Below are positions 46,363 to 54,908 of a stretch of DNA of 64,000 nt, piece after piece. The DNA is from Hylemonella sp. (GTDB lineage: Bacteria > Pseudomonadota > Gammaproteobacteria > Burkholderiales > Burkholderiaceae_C): positions 62,001 to 126,000 of the forward strand of contig JAUYQZ010000007.1 of assembly GCA_030695415.1 (NCBI GenBank), in the 5' to 3' direction. The position numbers and the translations under genes are program-made. Each line of letters starts with the position of its first letter. Within the stretch, counting starts at the first letter, position 1. Under the pieces are notes generated by a model that made no database searches, was not told where the DNA came from, and saw only the letters and a list, made by a program, of their open reading frames with translations.

Positions 46363-46444
46363 GCTCTGGATCAGCTGTCTCCCTTAGTCTCGCTTCACGT
46401 CACACCGGTGGTCGGTCTGAGGCGGCAAGCACAAGGAGCGCGTC

Positions 46445-46996
46445 ATGCATCTGCAGGCACTGCAAAAGGGTTACTCGCTGATCGAACTGCTGGTCGCCCT
46501 GAGTCTGGTGACGACGCTGATGGCCTGGGCTGTGCCGACCTTGTCGGATGTCATCCATTCCGTTCGTGTCAACACGGGCACGCAGGCCCTGGCCACCAGC
46601 CTGGCGCTGGCACGCAGCGAAGCCGTCAAGCGCAATGCCAGGGTCGTGATGTGCAAATCAGCCCAGGGGACGGCTTGCGAGCCTGATGCAGCTTGGGAGC
46701 AGGGCTGGATCGTCTTTCACGATCTCAACAGCAATGGAGTCGTGGACGCTGGAGAGCCCGTGGTGCATCGCGAGGCCGCCATGCCGCCGACCTTGCGCAT
46801 GTCCGGCAACACGCCGGTGAGCCACTATGTCCTTTACACGCCCTATGGACGGACCAAGCAGCTGTCGGGCGCCTTTCAGGCCGGAACGTTCACCGTGTGT
46901 GCTGCCGCTGGCAAGCGTGTGCAGGCGCGGCAGGTCGTCATCAACAGTGTGGGGCGTGCTAGGGTGGCGAATGCCGGCCTGACGCAGTGTGTCTAG
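46445..46996 (+). CDS. GspH/FimT-type pseudopilin (second copy)
   Basis: The product is 183 aa. The prepilin leader MHLQALQKG precedes YSLIELLVALSLVTTLMAWA with Glu5. The body has LALARSEAVKRNARVVMCKS and WIVFHDLNSNGVVDAGEP, the Asp/Asn-rich loop common in FimT-type pilins. It is transcribed separately from the pilE-pilY1 operon, being preceded by a terminator and tandem repeats. It may supply an alternative tip subunit. Confidence 0.87.
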   Translation: MHLQALQKGYSLIELLVALSLVTTLMAWAVPTLSDVIHSVRVNTGTQALATSLALARSEAVKRNARVVMCKSAQGTACEPDAAWEQGWIVFHDLNSNGVVDAGEPVVHREAAMPPTLRMSGNTPVSHYVLYTPYGRTKQLSGAFQAGTFTVCAAAGKRVQARQVVINSVGRARVANAGLTQCV

Positions 46997-47005
46997 GTCG
47001 GCGAC

Positions 47006-47455
47006 CTAGCGCCTCACCTCATCCACCAGCGTCTTGAATTCGTCGATGTCCTCGAAGCTGCGGTAGACGCTGGCAAAGCGCACGTAGGCGATCTTGTCGA
47101 GTTTCTTGAGTTCGCGCATGACCAGCTCGCCGATGCGGTTGGAGGGTACTTCGCGCAAGCCGAGGTTGAGCAGCTTTTCCTCGATGCGTTCGATGGCGCT
47201 GTCGATCTGCTCGGTGCTGACCGGGCGCTTGCGCAGGGCCAGCTTCATGGAGGCGATCAGCTTGCCGCGTTCGTACTCGATGCGCCGGCCGTCTTTCTTG
47301 ACGATGCTCGGGAAGTTGACGTCCGGCCGCTCGTAGGTGGTGAAGCGCTTTTCGCAGGCGCCGCACTGTCGGCGCCTGCGGATGAAATCCCCGTCCTCCG
47401 AAATCCGGGTCTCGACGACCTGGGTTTCAGAGTTTCCGCAGAAGGGGCATTTCAT
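47006..47455 (-). CDS. nrdR: Transcriptional repressor NrdR
   Basis: A 149-aa repressor of ribonucleotide reductase genes. The N-terminal zinc ribbon has CPFCGNSET and [13 protein letters not shown]. The ATP-cone domain (about 49-139) includes [20 protein letters not shown]. It binds NrdR boxes in response to ATP or dATP. It lies downstream of glyA on the same strand, a conserved beta-proteobacterial pairing. Confidence 0.96.
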   Translation of the reverse strand: MKCPFCGNSETQVVETRISEDGDFIRRRRQCGACEKRFTTYERPDVNFPSIVKKDGRRIEYERGKLIASMKLALRKRPVSTEQIDSAIERIEEKLLNLGLREVPSNRIGELVMRELKKLDKIAYVRFASVYRSFEDIDEFKTLVDEVRR

Positions 47456-47584
47456 GGCCTAGACACGCTCAGGTGTGAAAGACAGGGTTTTATTCGAGGG
47501 CACCCGTGGCATCGGCTTGGCCGGGCCACCGGGTGCGTCCCCCTGCCACCGAAGGATGGCGTTCAGGGGGCTGAGGGCTGCGGC

Positions 47585-47640
47585 TCCAAGCCTGCTTGCG
47601 CAGGCTTGGACAGCCCGAAGAATCATTGCCTCTGGCAATG
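47585..47640. repeat. Two perfect stem-loops in the glyA-nrdR gap
   Basis: TCCAAGCCTG (47585-47594) pairs with CAGGCTTGGA (47601-47610). CATTGCC (47624-47630) pairs with GGCAATG (47634-47640). There is no T-run, so they are not simple terminators. They may be REP-like or mRNA-processing hairpins between two cotranscribed genes. The rest of the 218-base gap (47456-47673) holds no gene. Confidence 0.6.
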
Positions 47641-47673
47641 GGTGCCGGGGCGCGCAGCGCCTCAGGGGGGAGT

Positions 47674-48918
47674 TCACTTGTACACCGGGAAGCGCGCCGT
47701 CAGTGCGTTGACCTTGGCACGCACGGCGGCGATGTTGGCTTCGTCACGCGGCTTGTCCAGCACGTCGGCGATCAGGTTGGCCGTCATGCGGGCTTCCTCG
47801 TCCTTGAAGCCGCGGGTGGTCATGGCGGGGGTGCCAACGCGCACGCCGCTGGTGACCATGGGCTTTTCCGGGTCGTTCGGGATGGCGTTTTTGTTGATGG
47901 TCATGTGGGCGGCGCCCAGTACGGCCTCGGCTTCCTTGCCGGTGATGCCCTTGGAGCGCAGGTCGACCAGCATGAGGTGGCTCTGGGTGCGACCACTGAC
48001 GATGCGCAGGCCGCGCTGGGTCAGCGTCTCGGCCACGATCTGCGCGTTCTTCACGACCTGCTGTTGGTAGGTCTTGAAGCCCGGGTCCATGGCTTCCTTG
48101 AAGGCCACGGCCTTGGCCGCGATCACGTGCATCAGCGGGCCACCCTGCAGGCCGGGGAAGATGGCGCTGTTGATGGCCTTCTCATGCTGGGCCTTCATCA
48201 GGATGATGCCGCCACGGGGGCCGCGCAGGCTCTTGTGGGTGGTGGATGTCACCACGTCGGCGTGCGGGACGGGGTTGGGGTAGACGCCGGCGGCGATCAG
48301 GCCGGCGTAATGCGCCATGTCCACCATGAAGATGGCGCCCACGTCTTTCGCCACTTTGGCGAAGCGCGCGAAGTCGATGTGCAGGCTGTAGGCCGAGGCA
48401 CCGGCGATGATGAGCTTGGGTTTGGATTCATGCGCCTTCTTCTCCATGGCGTCGTAGTCGATCTCTTCCTTGGCGTTGAGACCGTAGGACACGACGTTGA
48501 ACCATTTGCCGCTCATGTTGAGCGCCATGCCGTGGGTGAGGTGGCCGCCTTCGGCCAGGCTCATGCCCATGATGGTGTCGCCGGGCTTGAGAAAGGCCAG
48601 GAAGACGGCTTCATTGGCGGAGGCGCCGCAGTGCGGCTGCACATTGGCGGCATCGGCGCCAAAGATGGCCTTGACGCGGTCGATGGCCAGCTGTTCGGCC
48701 ACGTCCACGTGCTCGCAGCCACCGTAGTAGCGCTTGCCGGGGTAGCCCTCGGCATACTTGTTGGTGAGCTGGGTTCCCTGTGCCGCCATGACGGCGGGCG
48801 AGGCGTAGTTCTCGCTGGCGATCAGCTCGATGTGGTGTTCCTGGCGGGCGTTCTCGGCCAGGATGGCGGCCCAGAGTTCGGGGTCGGTTTGTTCGACGAG
48901 GATGTTGCGGTTGTACAT
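47674..48918 (-). CDS. glyA: Serine hydroxymethyltransferase
   Basis: A 414-aa PLP enzyme that interconverts serine and glycine and supplies 5,10-methylene-tetrahydrofolate. The PLP Lys is in [14 protein letters not shown]. Other signatures are [20 protein letters not shown] and [19 protein letters not shown]. The longer open frame upstream was rejected; [16 protein letters not shown] at 48918 is the family start. A ZTP-type riboswitch and a hairpin with six U lie directly upstream, so expression probably rises when the folate-stress signal ZTP accumulates. Confidence 0.96.
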   Translation of the reverse strand: MYNRNILVEQTDPELWAAILAENARQEHHIELIASENYASPAVMAAQGTQLTNKYAEGYPGKRYYGGCEHVDVAEQLAIDRVKAIFGADAANVQPHCGASANEAVFLAFLKPGDTIMGMSLAEGGHLTHGMALNMSGKWFNVVSYGLNAKEEIDYDAMEKKAHESKPKLIIAGASAYSLHIDFARFAKVAKDVGAIFMVDMAHYAGLIAAGVYPNPVPHADVVTSTTHKSLRGPRGGIILMKAQHEKAINSAIFPGLQGGPLMHVIAAKAVAFKEAMDPGFKTYQQQVVKNAQIVAETLTQRGLRIVSGRTQSHLMLVDLRSKGITGKEAEAVLGAAHMTINKNAIPNDPEKPMVTSGVRVGTPAMTTRGFKDEEARMTANLIADVLDKPRDEANIAAVRAKVNALTARFPVYK

Positions 48919-48927
48919 GGCAGTCGG

Positions 48928-48961
48928 AAAAAACAGGTATCCCCCGGCGGGGTGGGGGCTG
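48928..48961 (-). terminator. Likely expression platform of the glyA riboswitch (terminator-like hairpin)
   Basis: On the minus strand CAG-CCCCC pairs with GGGGG-AUAC-CUG, immediately followed by UUUUUU (48933-48928), ten bases before the glyA ATG. Its 5' arm starts in the last bases of the aptamer, so ligand binding could stop it forming. No ribosome site is visible closer to the ATG, so effects on translation are also possible. Confidence 0.6.
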
Positions 48962-49090
48962 CCCAGGCGAACGGCTGAACACGCAATGGCGCCGGTGGGC
49001 CCATTCCGTGGCACGCTTCCCGGTGGTCTGTCCACGTCAGCAGCACCTGGCCCGGAGGGCCGGCGCGCCTATCGCCAGTCGCGTGCCCGG
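48957..49090 (-). promoter_or_regulatory. ZTP-type (pfl motif) riboswitch upstream of glyA
   Basis: Read on the minus strand, P1 pairs GGCACGC (49087-49081) with GCGUGCC (49016-49010). It encloses GACUGGCG and the small hairpin GUGG-ACAGA-CCAC, followed by CGGGAAGC. Further on comes GCCGUUCGCCUGGGC (48975-48961). GACUGGCG, CCACCGGG(A/G)AGC and GCCG-N2-CGCCUGGGC are the core conserved blocks I know for the pfl/ZTP class, which controls glyA and purH. A -10-like TACACT (49098-49093) sits just upstream, placing the RNA start at P1. Confidence 0.83.
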
Positions 49091-49139
49091 CTAGTGTAGC
49101 GGAGAGCAGCGACTCGCCGGAGCGGAAGGGTTCAGTCGC

Positions 49140-49943
49140 TCAGGAACTCAGCAGGACCAGGGTTGCGGTCGGGGCCGGTTTGGCCGGCGCAGTCACCGGA
49201 ATGGGCTGGGCGGTCTGGGTGGGCACGGCATGGCCCTCGGCCACCTGCAGCAGCCTGGCATGCTCGGCCAGTACCTTGGCGGCATACCCACCATCGTCGG
49301 GGAGGTTGGCGGCGCCCACGTAGTAACGCAAGCCACCCTCCACCGATCCGGTGCGGCGGATGTATTCCTGCAGCACCAGGGCGCCGACACGCAGGTTGGC
49401 CAAGGGGTCGAAGGCCGCCAGCTTGCCGCCGAAGGCCTCGTATTTGTCGCTGTGGACGCGGGTCATGACCTGCATCAGACCTTGGGCGCCCACCGGGCTC
49501 TGGGCAAACGGGTTGAAACTGGACTCGATGGCCATGACCGACAGCAGCAGCAGCGGATCGATGTCGGTGCGGCGACCGACTTCATAGGCTTCGACGACCA
49601 GCGCTGAAAGTGGCTCCGGCGCGACGCGGTACTTCTTGCTCAGCCAGTAGGCGACCGCGGCCTGCTCCTTGGGCAACTGGTGCGGGTGGGCTGCAGTGGC
49701 GCGCTCCACGGCCACCGGTTCGGCCTCGATGCCTGAGGATTCGATCTGACGGTCTTGCAGCCAGCCCATCAGCTGGGCTTCACCGGCCTGACGCAGCTCC
49801 GGGCGTGCCACCAGGGCAATGGTGGCAAAAAGGATGGACAGCCCCAGCAGCGCAAAGCTGTTGTGGACGGTGGCGAAAAAGACCTGGGAGACTTGGCGTG
49901 CGACGGATCGCAAGCCCTGACTCATTTCTTGAAACGCTGTCAT
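49140..49943 (-). CDS. Membrane-anchored lytic transglycosylase (SLT domain)
   Basis: A 267-aa protein with an N-terminal membrane anchor (FALLGLSILFATIALVA, about residues 30-46). The SLT lysozyme-like domain (about 105-230) has the catalytic Glu in LSVMAIESSFNPFAQSPVGA followed by QGLMQVM, then LANLRVGALVLQEYIRRTG and YYVGAA. It cleaves peptidoglycan glycan strands in the periplasm. The tail is Pro/Ala/Thr-rich. It is not linked to a secretion operon here. Confidence 0.9.
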   Translation of the reverse strand: MTAFQEMSQGLRSVARQVSQVFFATVHNSFALLGLSILFATIALVARPELRQAGEAQLMGWLQDRQIESSGIEAEPVAVERATAAHPHQLPKEQAAVAYWLSKKYRVAPEPLSALVVEAYEVGRRTDIDPLLLLSVMAIESSFNPFAQSPVGAQGLMQVMTRVHSDKYEAFGGKLAAFDPLANLRVGALVLQEYIRRTGSVEGGLRYYVGAANLPDDGGYAAKVLAEHARLLQVAEGHAVPTQTAQPIPVTAPAKPAPTATLVLLSS

Positions 49944-50139
49944 AGCAGTTCCTCATCTCGCGTGGTGCCGGGGCTGGGGCTGTGAGGTGTTCACAGAACC
50001 AGACCGCAGTCAGCACGTCTGGGTTGGTACGCCATCTGGATCCGCTGGGCGACGTGTTGCCAGCGCGTGATCCGATGTAGCCGGGGTCGGCAGCGGATTG
50101 GGGTAATCCCTAGTGCGGGGTGCAACGAATTGTAAGACC

Positions 50140-50300
50140 CCATATATACACAGTCAATAATATAGATTGTCTTATATAGATTGATAAGGTATATAAACGG
50201 GGCTTGAATCTGGAAGTCCGTGGAGCTAATCTATATGAATCATAGACTTACGCAATTCATATCAAAATCAGCATTAGCTCTACTGTATTTTGTAACAGTG
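50140..50300. other. AT-rich island with nested inverted repeats
   Basis: Within the 660-base gene-free stretch 49944-50605, this part is strikingly AT-rich. TATAGATT occurs at 50161-50168 and 50175-50182, and inverted (AATCTATA) at 50228-50235. A nested cruciform is formed by GAGCTAAT (50224-50231) with ATTAGCTC (50273-50280) and, inside it, ATATGAAT (50233-50240) with ATTCATAT (50255-50262). ACTGT (50282-50286) and ACAGT (50295-50299) follow. No ORF of note is present. It could be an operator region, a structured RNA or a remnant of foreign DNA. Confidence 0.7.
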
Positions 50301-50414
50301 CCATGCAGTCGTTTTCAAGCACATCTGGGAGGGCGTGAACCGAGCCTCAATCAGCAAGGCGGGTCTCATTGATACGGTGATTTGAATCCAGCGCCGGGCG
50401 GACTAGACTGAAAC

Positions 50415-50586
50415 TGCCTGAGTTATCAGGCATTTCTGCTGGAAGTAGCCGGCACACACCCTCAGGGTGCAGGTGCCAGCGCCAAACTGGCAATCAACTG
50501 GAAGCAATCTCTTGCTTCCTTCGCATTGCGGGACTCGACTCTCCCCTTTGCGATACCCAGACGGCATGGGCTTGCAGCCCGCCGTC
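50415..50586. other. Row of perfect stem-loops upstream of the DUF349 gene, possible structured RNA
   Basis: Four hairpins follow one another. TGCCTGA-GTTA-TCAGGCA is at 50415-50432. A nested GGCAC...GTGCC with inner ACCC/GGGT lies near 50451-50477. GGAAGCAA-TCTC-TTGCTTCC is at 50500-50519. GACGGC-AT-GGGC-TTGCA-GCCC-GCCGTC is at 50560-50586. None has a good T-run except a short one after the first. No known riboswitch consensus was recognised. It may be an untranslated leader or a small RNA. Confidence 0.45.
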
Positions 50587-50605
50587 AGGCCCGGCGGGCT
50601 GGCTC

Positions 50606-53260
50606 ATGGCCTCCCGACCGGGCTTTCTGCTTTTGGTGCCAAATATCCGCAAGACCGGTGCAAATGACGGCGACAATCAGCCTCTTCATTTGCCACCCAG
50701 AGTTCGTGCCGTGCCCCCGTCTTCTTCTCCCCAACGCAACGATACCCAAGCCCTCGATGAACTGACAGGCGGTGCTTTTTCCGCACCGACGGCGGGGGAG
50801 CGCGCGGCCCGCGTACGGACGTGGCTGCAGAGCATGCCCGCCGCCGATCAGATGCAGCTGGTTTACAGGGAGCTCAGTGTCAAGGACAAGGGGGCCGCCA
50901 AGCTTTTGCGCGAAAAACTGGATGAACTCAAGCGCCAGCGCGATCAGGAAGGGATGGCGGCCGACTGGGCCCAGAAGGCGCAGGCCTTGCTGGATGCCGC
51001 CAAACTCAATGTGGCGGATGCCATGGCCTGGCAGCGTGATGCCGCCAAGGCGGGGGCACCCTTGAGCCGTGAGCCGCTGGCGACCCTCAAGACCAAACTG
51101 TCTGAGCGCGTCAAGGCCATCGAGGATCTGCAGCACCGTGCCCAGGTGCAGCGCGAGGTCGCGGTGTTGCTGGCCCAGCGTATCGAGGTGCTGTCCACCA
51201 AGTCCTGGCTGGATGCGCAGACGGCGGCCGAAACGCTGGCCACCGATGTGAACCATTGGCAGGCTGAGGCCGCCGCGCTGCCAGCGGACCCGCATTGGGC
51301 CGGTATCGACCTGCGTTTCGCTCCGCAACTGGAGGCTTCGCGCGCGCAGCTGGCGATGGTCTGGGAGGCCTTCAGTGCGGCCCTGGCCCAGGCCCGTGCC
51401 GCGGCGACCGATCCCGCAGCGCCGCTGCCGCAAGTCCCGGTCTGGGCCGATGAACTGCGCCAGGCGCGCGGTGTGCCGCTGGAGGCCGCCGTGCCCGCGA
51501 GCAAGCCCAAGGTGGATCCGGAAGTCCGTGCCCAGGCGACAACGGCGGTGCGCGAGGTGCTGGCCCGGCTGGAAGCGGAGGTGGCGCTGGGCCACGGCAA
51601 GGCCAGCACGGGTGCGGCGAACGCGTTGCGACTGGCCCTGAAGGAGCACGGACGTCATATCGATGGCCAGCTGGATCGGCAGGCCCACGCCGCCCTGGCC
51701 GCCGCCGGGGAACTGGAAGGCTGGCAGCGCTGGCGTGCCGACCAGTTGCGCGAAGAACTGGTGGCCAAGGCCGAGGCCTTGCTCAAGCGCCCGGAAGGCC
51801 AGGCGCTGGGTGGACGCAAGATGCAGGAGTCCTTGCGCGAACTGCGCGATCTCTGGAAGCAGACCGATCAGGGCGGGGTGCCCAATCACGCGCTGTGGAA
51901 GCGCTTCGATGAGGCCTGCAACCAGGCCCATAAAGTGGTCGAGACCTGGCTGGACAAGGTTCGGGCCGAGTCGGCCGAGCACCGGGCCAAGCGTCTGGCG
52001 CTGATCGATGAACTCAAGGCCTGGGCATCAGCGCATGCAGCGGCAACTGATTTGAAGGCCTGCAACCGCGAACTGCACCAGTTCGCAGAGCGCTGGCGCG
52101 ATGCCGGGCACCTGAGCGAAAAGGCGTTTGCCGAATTGCAGCCGCAATGGAAGGCCGCGATGCAGGCCGCGGCGGCCCCCCTGGAGGCGGCCCAGAAGCT
52201 GAGCCTGCAGAACCGGCAGGCCATGATCGAGGAGGCGACGGCACTGGGTGCGGCCCCGATGCTGCGCATTGACGCCGTCAAGGCCCTGCAGCAGCGCTGG
52301 CAGGCCGAGGCCCATGCCGTGCCACTTGACCGTCGCCAGGAGCAGAAACTCTGGGACGCCTTCCGCAAGCCCATCGATGAGGCCTTTGCGCGCAAGAGCG
52401 CGTCGCGTGAGCAGGCGGTGGGTGCCATGAGTGAGCACGACAGGCTGGTTCTTCAGGCTTCACAGGCGCTGGATGCCGCCAATGCCAGCGGCGACGCGCA
52501 GGCCATCCGTGCCGCCATGGCGGCGCTGGAGGCGGCGCTGAAAGCGCCCGGCGCCACACCGCAGCCGGCTGCTGCGCAGGAACAGGCGCCCGTGGCAGCG
52601 GGCGAGGAGGCCGCACCACCCGTGCAGCCGCGCAAACCGGTGGTGGCTGTTCGTGGCGATGACCGCCCGGGCATGAAGCGCACCGAACCCGCAGCGCCTG
52701 GCGGGCGGCCGCGACCCGGGGAGCGACGCGATGCCCCGCGCCGCGATGAACGCCGGCCCGAACGCGAAGGTCGGCACGAATTCGGGCGTGAGCGGGAGGG
52801 CCCGCGACTGGGCGATGCCGCCTTCCGCGCCCAGCGCGATGCGCTGGACCATGCGCAGGCGGCCTTGAAGAAGCTGGCGGTGCAGGCGCATGGCGAGGCG
52901 CTCACGCAATTGCTGGGAGCCTGGGAGCAGCGTGACGCAGCCGGGCTGCCCACGGCGGCCGATATCGGCGGGCGTGTGACGCCGGCCGTGCGCAGCCTGT
53001 GGGCCCAGGCGCTCACGGCCGCACCTTCCACACCGGCGCAAGAGAGTCTGCTGCGCCTGGAAATCGCGGCCGAGGTGCCGACGCCGGCCGAGCAGCTCGA
53101 CGCACGCCGTGCCCTTCAGCTACAGCTGCTGACGCGGCGCAACGATCCCGCACCGGCGCAGACCTGGGGGCAGGACGTGGCGCGGGTGCTGGCTTCTGCT
53201 TTTGAAGCCGGCCAGGCGCGTCGCCTGCAGCAGGCGCTCAAGGCCTTGCTCAAGCGCTGA
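50606..53260 (+). CDS. DUF349-containing protein
   Basis: The product is up to 884 aa, highly helical and rich in Ala, Gln and Glu. It has repeated W-centred units of the DUF349 type, for example LRELRDLWKQTDQGGVPNHALWKRFDEAC split across about residues 410-440 and LQQRWQAEAHAVPLDRRQEQ then LWDAFRKPIDEAF. A basic, Pro/Arg-rich linker lies at about 670-740. The start is uncertain: the first 35 residues overlap structured DNA and GTG 50711 is an alternative. No function can be assigned with confidence. Confidence 0.78.
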   Translation: MASRPGFLLLVPNIRKTGANDGDNQPLHLPPRVRAVPPSSSPQRNDTQALDELTGGAFSAPTAGERAARVRTWLQSMPAADQMQLVYRELSVKDKGAAKLLREKLDELKRQRDQEGMAADWAQKAQALLDAAKLNVADAMAWQRDAAKAGAPLSREPLATLKTKLSERVKAIEDLQHRAQVQREVAVLLAQRIEVLSTKSWLDAQTAAETLATDVNHWQAEAAALPADPHWAGIDLRFAPQLEASRAQLAMVWEAFSAALAQARAAATDPAAPLPQVPVWADELRQARGVPLEAAVPASKPKVDPEVRAQATTAVREVLARLEAEVALGHGKASTGAANALRLALKEHGRHIDGQLDRQAHAALAAAGELEGWQRWRADQLREELVAKAEALLKRPEGQALGGRKMQESLRELRDLWKQTDQGGVPNHALWKRFDEACNQAHKVVETWLDKVRAESAEHRAKRLALIDELKAWASAHAAATDLKACNRELHQFAERWRDAGHLSEKAFAELQPQWKAAMQAAAAPLEAAQKLSLQNRQAMIEEATALGAAPMLRIDAVKALQQRWQAEAHAVPLDRRQEQKLWDAFRKPIDEAFARKSASREQAVGAMSEHDRLVLQASQALDAANASGDAQAIRAAMAALEAALKAPGATPQPAAAQEQAPVAAGEEAAPPVQPRKPVVAVRGDDRPGMKRTEPAAPGGRPRPGERRDAPRRDERRPEREGRHEFGREREGPRLGDAAFRAQRDALDHAQAALKKLAVQAHGEALTQLLGAWEQRDAAGLPTAADIGGRVTPAVRSLWAQALTAAPSTPAQESLLRLEIAAEVPTPAEQLDARRALQLQLLTRRNDPAPAQTWGQDVARVLASAFEAGQARRLQQALKALLKR

Positions 53261-53278
53261 CGAGGCGCCCGGACCGGC

Positions 53279-54085
53279 TCAGCGACCGGGCCGGAAATAG
53301 GCATCGAACAGGGGCAGCAGTGTTTCGAATTCGCGACCAAAGCGGTCGCGGTTGACGAAATAGGCTTCACTGGTGACGGCGAAAAATTCGTCGATGGCTT
53401 CGGCTCCGTAGGGGTCGAGCCAGGTGGGGTCTGCGCCAAAACGGTCCGCCTTGATCACCGCTTCATGGAAGGCGTCGTAAGCCGCCTGCAGCGTGGCCAG
53501 CCAGAGCGCGCGCGCCGCGCGGGCGCCGGGCTGGCCCATGAAGCCCGGCGGCAGCGGCGGGCAGCCGTCGGGCACGCCGTCGCGCAGGTCGAGCTTGTGG
53601 ACAAACTCGTGGATGACCACGTTGTAGCCGGTCTCGACAGACGTGGCTGTCACGTCGCGCCAGCTGAGCATCACCGGCCCCTCATGCATGGCCTCACCCG
53701 CCAGCGCTTCCTCGTACCGGTGCACCACACCGTGTTCATCCACCACCTCGCGCTGCGCCACGACTTCATCAGGGTGCACCACGATGCCGATGAAGTCGTC
53801 GTACCAGCGCAGGGGCTCGGCATCCGGCCCGAAGTGCAGCACGGGCAGGCAGGCCTGGGCTGCGATGGTCAGTGCCATGGCATCGGTGATGACCAAGCCC
53901 TGGGCGCCATGAAATTCCTTGTCGGCAAGGAAGAGGGTGCTCAGCTCCCGCAGCCTTGTGAGCTCGGCAGGCGTGAGCAATTCCAGAAAGGGGCAGTGGG
54001 CCAGGGCCTGCTGCCAGAGTGGATCGGGGATGACCCGGTGTGGCTGGCCTTGAACGGGCCAGAGGCGGGCGAGCCAGGCCCTCAT
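53279..54085 (-). CDS. mtfA: MtfA-type zinc-dependent peptidase (M90 family)
   Basis: A 268-aa protein. The metal-binding HExxH is in NVVIHEFVHKLDLRDG, with a downstream Glu region (DEFFAVTSEAYF). Family landmarks are LADKEFHGAQGLVITDAM and IVVHPDEVV. E. coli MtfA binds the glucose repressor Mlc and has aminopeptidase activity. Its partner here is unknown. It is two bases downstream of lpxH and ends the five-gene leftward envelope run. Confidence 0.9.
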   Translation of the reverse strand: MRAWLARLWPVQGQPHRVIPDPLWQQALAHCPFLELLTPAELTRLRELSTLFLADKEFHGAQGLVITDAMALTIAAQACLPVLHFGPDAEPLRWYDDFIGIVVHPDEVVAQREVVDEHGVVHRYEEALAGEAMHEGPVMLSWRDVTATSVETGYNVVIHEFVHKLDLRDGVPDGCPPLPPGFMGQPGARAARALWLATLQAAYDAFHEAVIKADRFGADPTWLDPYGAEAIDEFFAVTSEAYFVNRDRFGREFETLLPLFDAYFRPGR

Positions 54086-54087
54086 GG

Positions 54088-54897
54088 TCAGGCGATCTCG
54101 CTGGCGGGCAGGCGCCGGACCTGAATCGTTCCCGCCGAATCAGGGCGCTGAAGACGCAGTACTTCGGTGCGCGGTGCCCGGGCGGCAGCATCCCAGTCGC
54201 TGAGCACGCAACGGTGCAGGCCCGCGCCCAGATCGTGGTCGGCCGGTTTGTGGGTGTGGCCGTGGATGAGTTGTGATGCGGCAGCGGATTTCAGCCAATG
54301 GCGTGCCAGCGGTGCATCGACATCGGCATAGGCGAGGCCGCTGAGCTTGCGGTCCTCGCTTTGCTGGCGCAGCCCACGAGCGATGGCGCGGCGTTCGGCC
54401 AATGGTTTGGCCAGGAAGGCCTGCTGCCAGGCCGGTTGGCGCACCTGGGCGCGAAACTGCAGATAGTCGGTATCGTCCAGGCACAGCGCGTCGCCGTGGG
54501 TGAGCAGCCAGCGCTGGTCACCAAAGACCAGCACTGTGGGGTCATCGAGCAGCACGAAGCCGGCAGCGCTGGCACAGGCAGACCCGAGCAGGAAATCGCG
54601 GTTGCCATGCATGAAGTGCACGGCACACCGGGCGGAGACCGCCTTCAACACGTCGACACAATGCCGCTCGAAGCGGGCGTCTTCGTCCAGGGCCTGCAGC
54701 CCGTCATCGCCGACCCAGACCTCGAACAGGTCGCCCAGGATGAAGAGGGCGTCGGCGCGAGTCTGCGCCAGGTAGCGTTCCCAGGCCTGGACGGTCAGCG
54801 GCTCGCTGAGCTGAAGATGCAGATCGGAAATGAAATCGACCGTCCGCCAGTTCGCCGGGGCATGCAGCTCGGCGAACCGGGGAGCGGTCAATGTCAT
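54088..54897 (-). CDS. lpxH: UDP-2,3-diacylglucosamine diphosphatase
   Basis: A 269-aa calcineurin-like phosphoesterase of lipid A synthesis that hydrolyses UDP-2,3-diacylglucosamine to lipid X and UMP. The dimetal motifs are FISDLHLQ, ILGDLFEVWVGDD, HGNRDFLLG, LTHGDALCLDD and IHGHTHKPA. It acts on the inner face of the cytoplasmic membrane. It starts 11 bases after a cyclophilin gene, a common beta-proteobacterial linkage. Confidence 0.95.
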   Translation of the reverse strand: MTLTAPRFAELHAPANWRTVDFISDLHLQLSEPLTVQAWERYLAQTRADALFILGDLFEVWVGDDGLQALDEDARFERHCVDVLKAVSARCAVHFMHGNRDFLLGSACASAAGFVLLDDPTVLVFGDQRWLLTHGDALCLDDTDYLQFRAQVRQPAWQQAFLAKPLAERRAIARGLRQQSEDRKLSGLAYADVDAPLARHWLKSAAASQLIHGHTHKPADHDLGAGLHRCVLSDWDAAARAPRTEVLRLQRPDSAGTIQVRRLPASEIA

Positions 54898-54908
54898 GGC
54901 TGTCGTGG

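Noticed and set aside
50300-50605. Cyclic di-GMP riboswitch or 6S RNA in the large intergenic region
   Set aside because: Several hairpins are present but the known conserved blocks of either class were not found.
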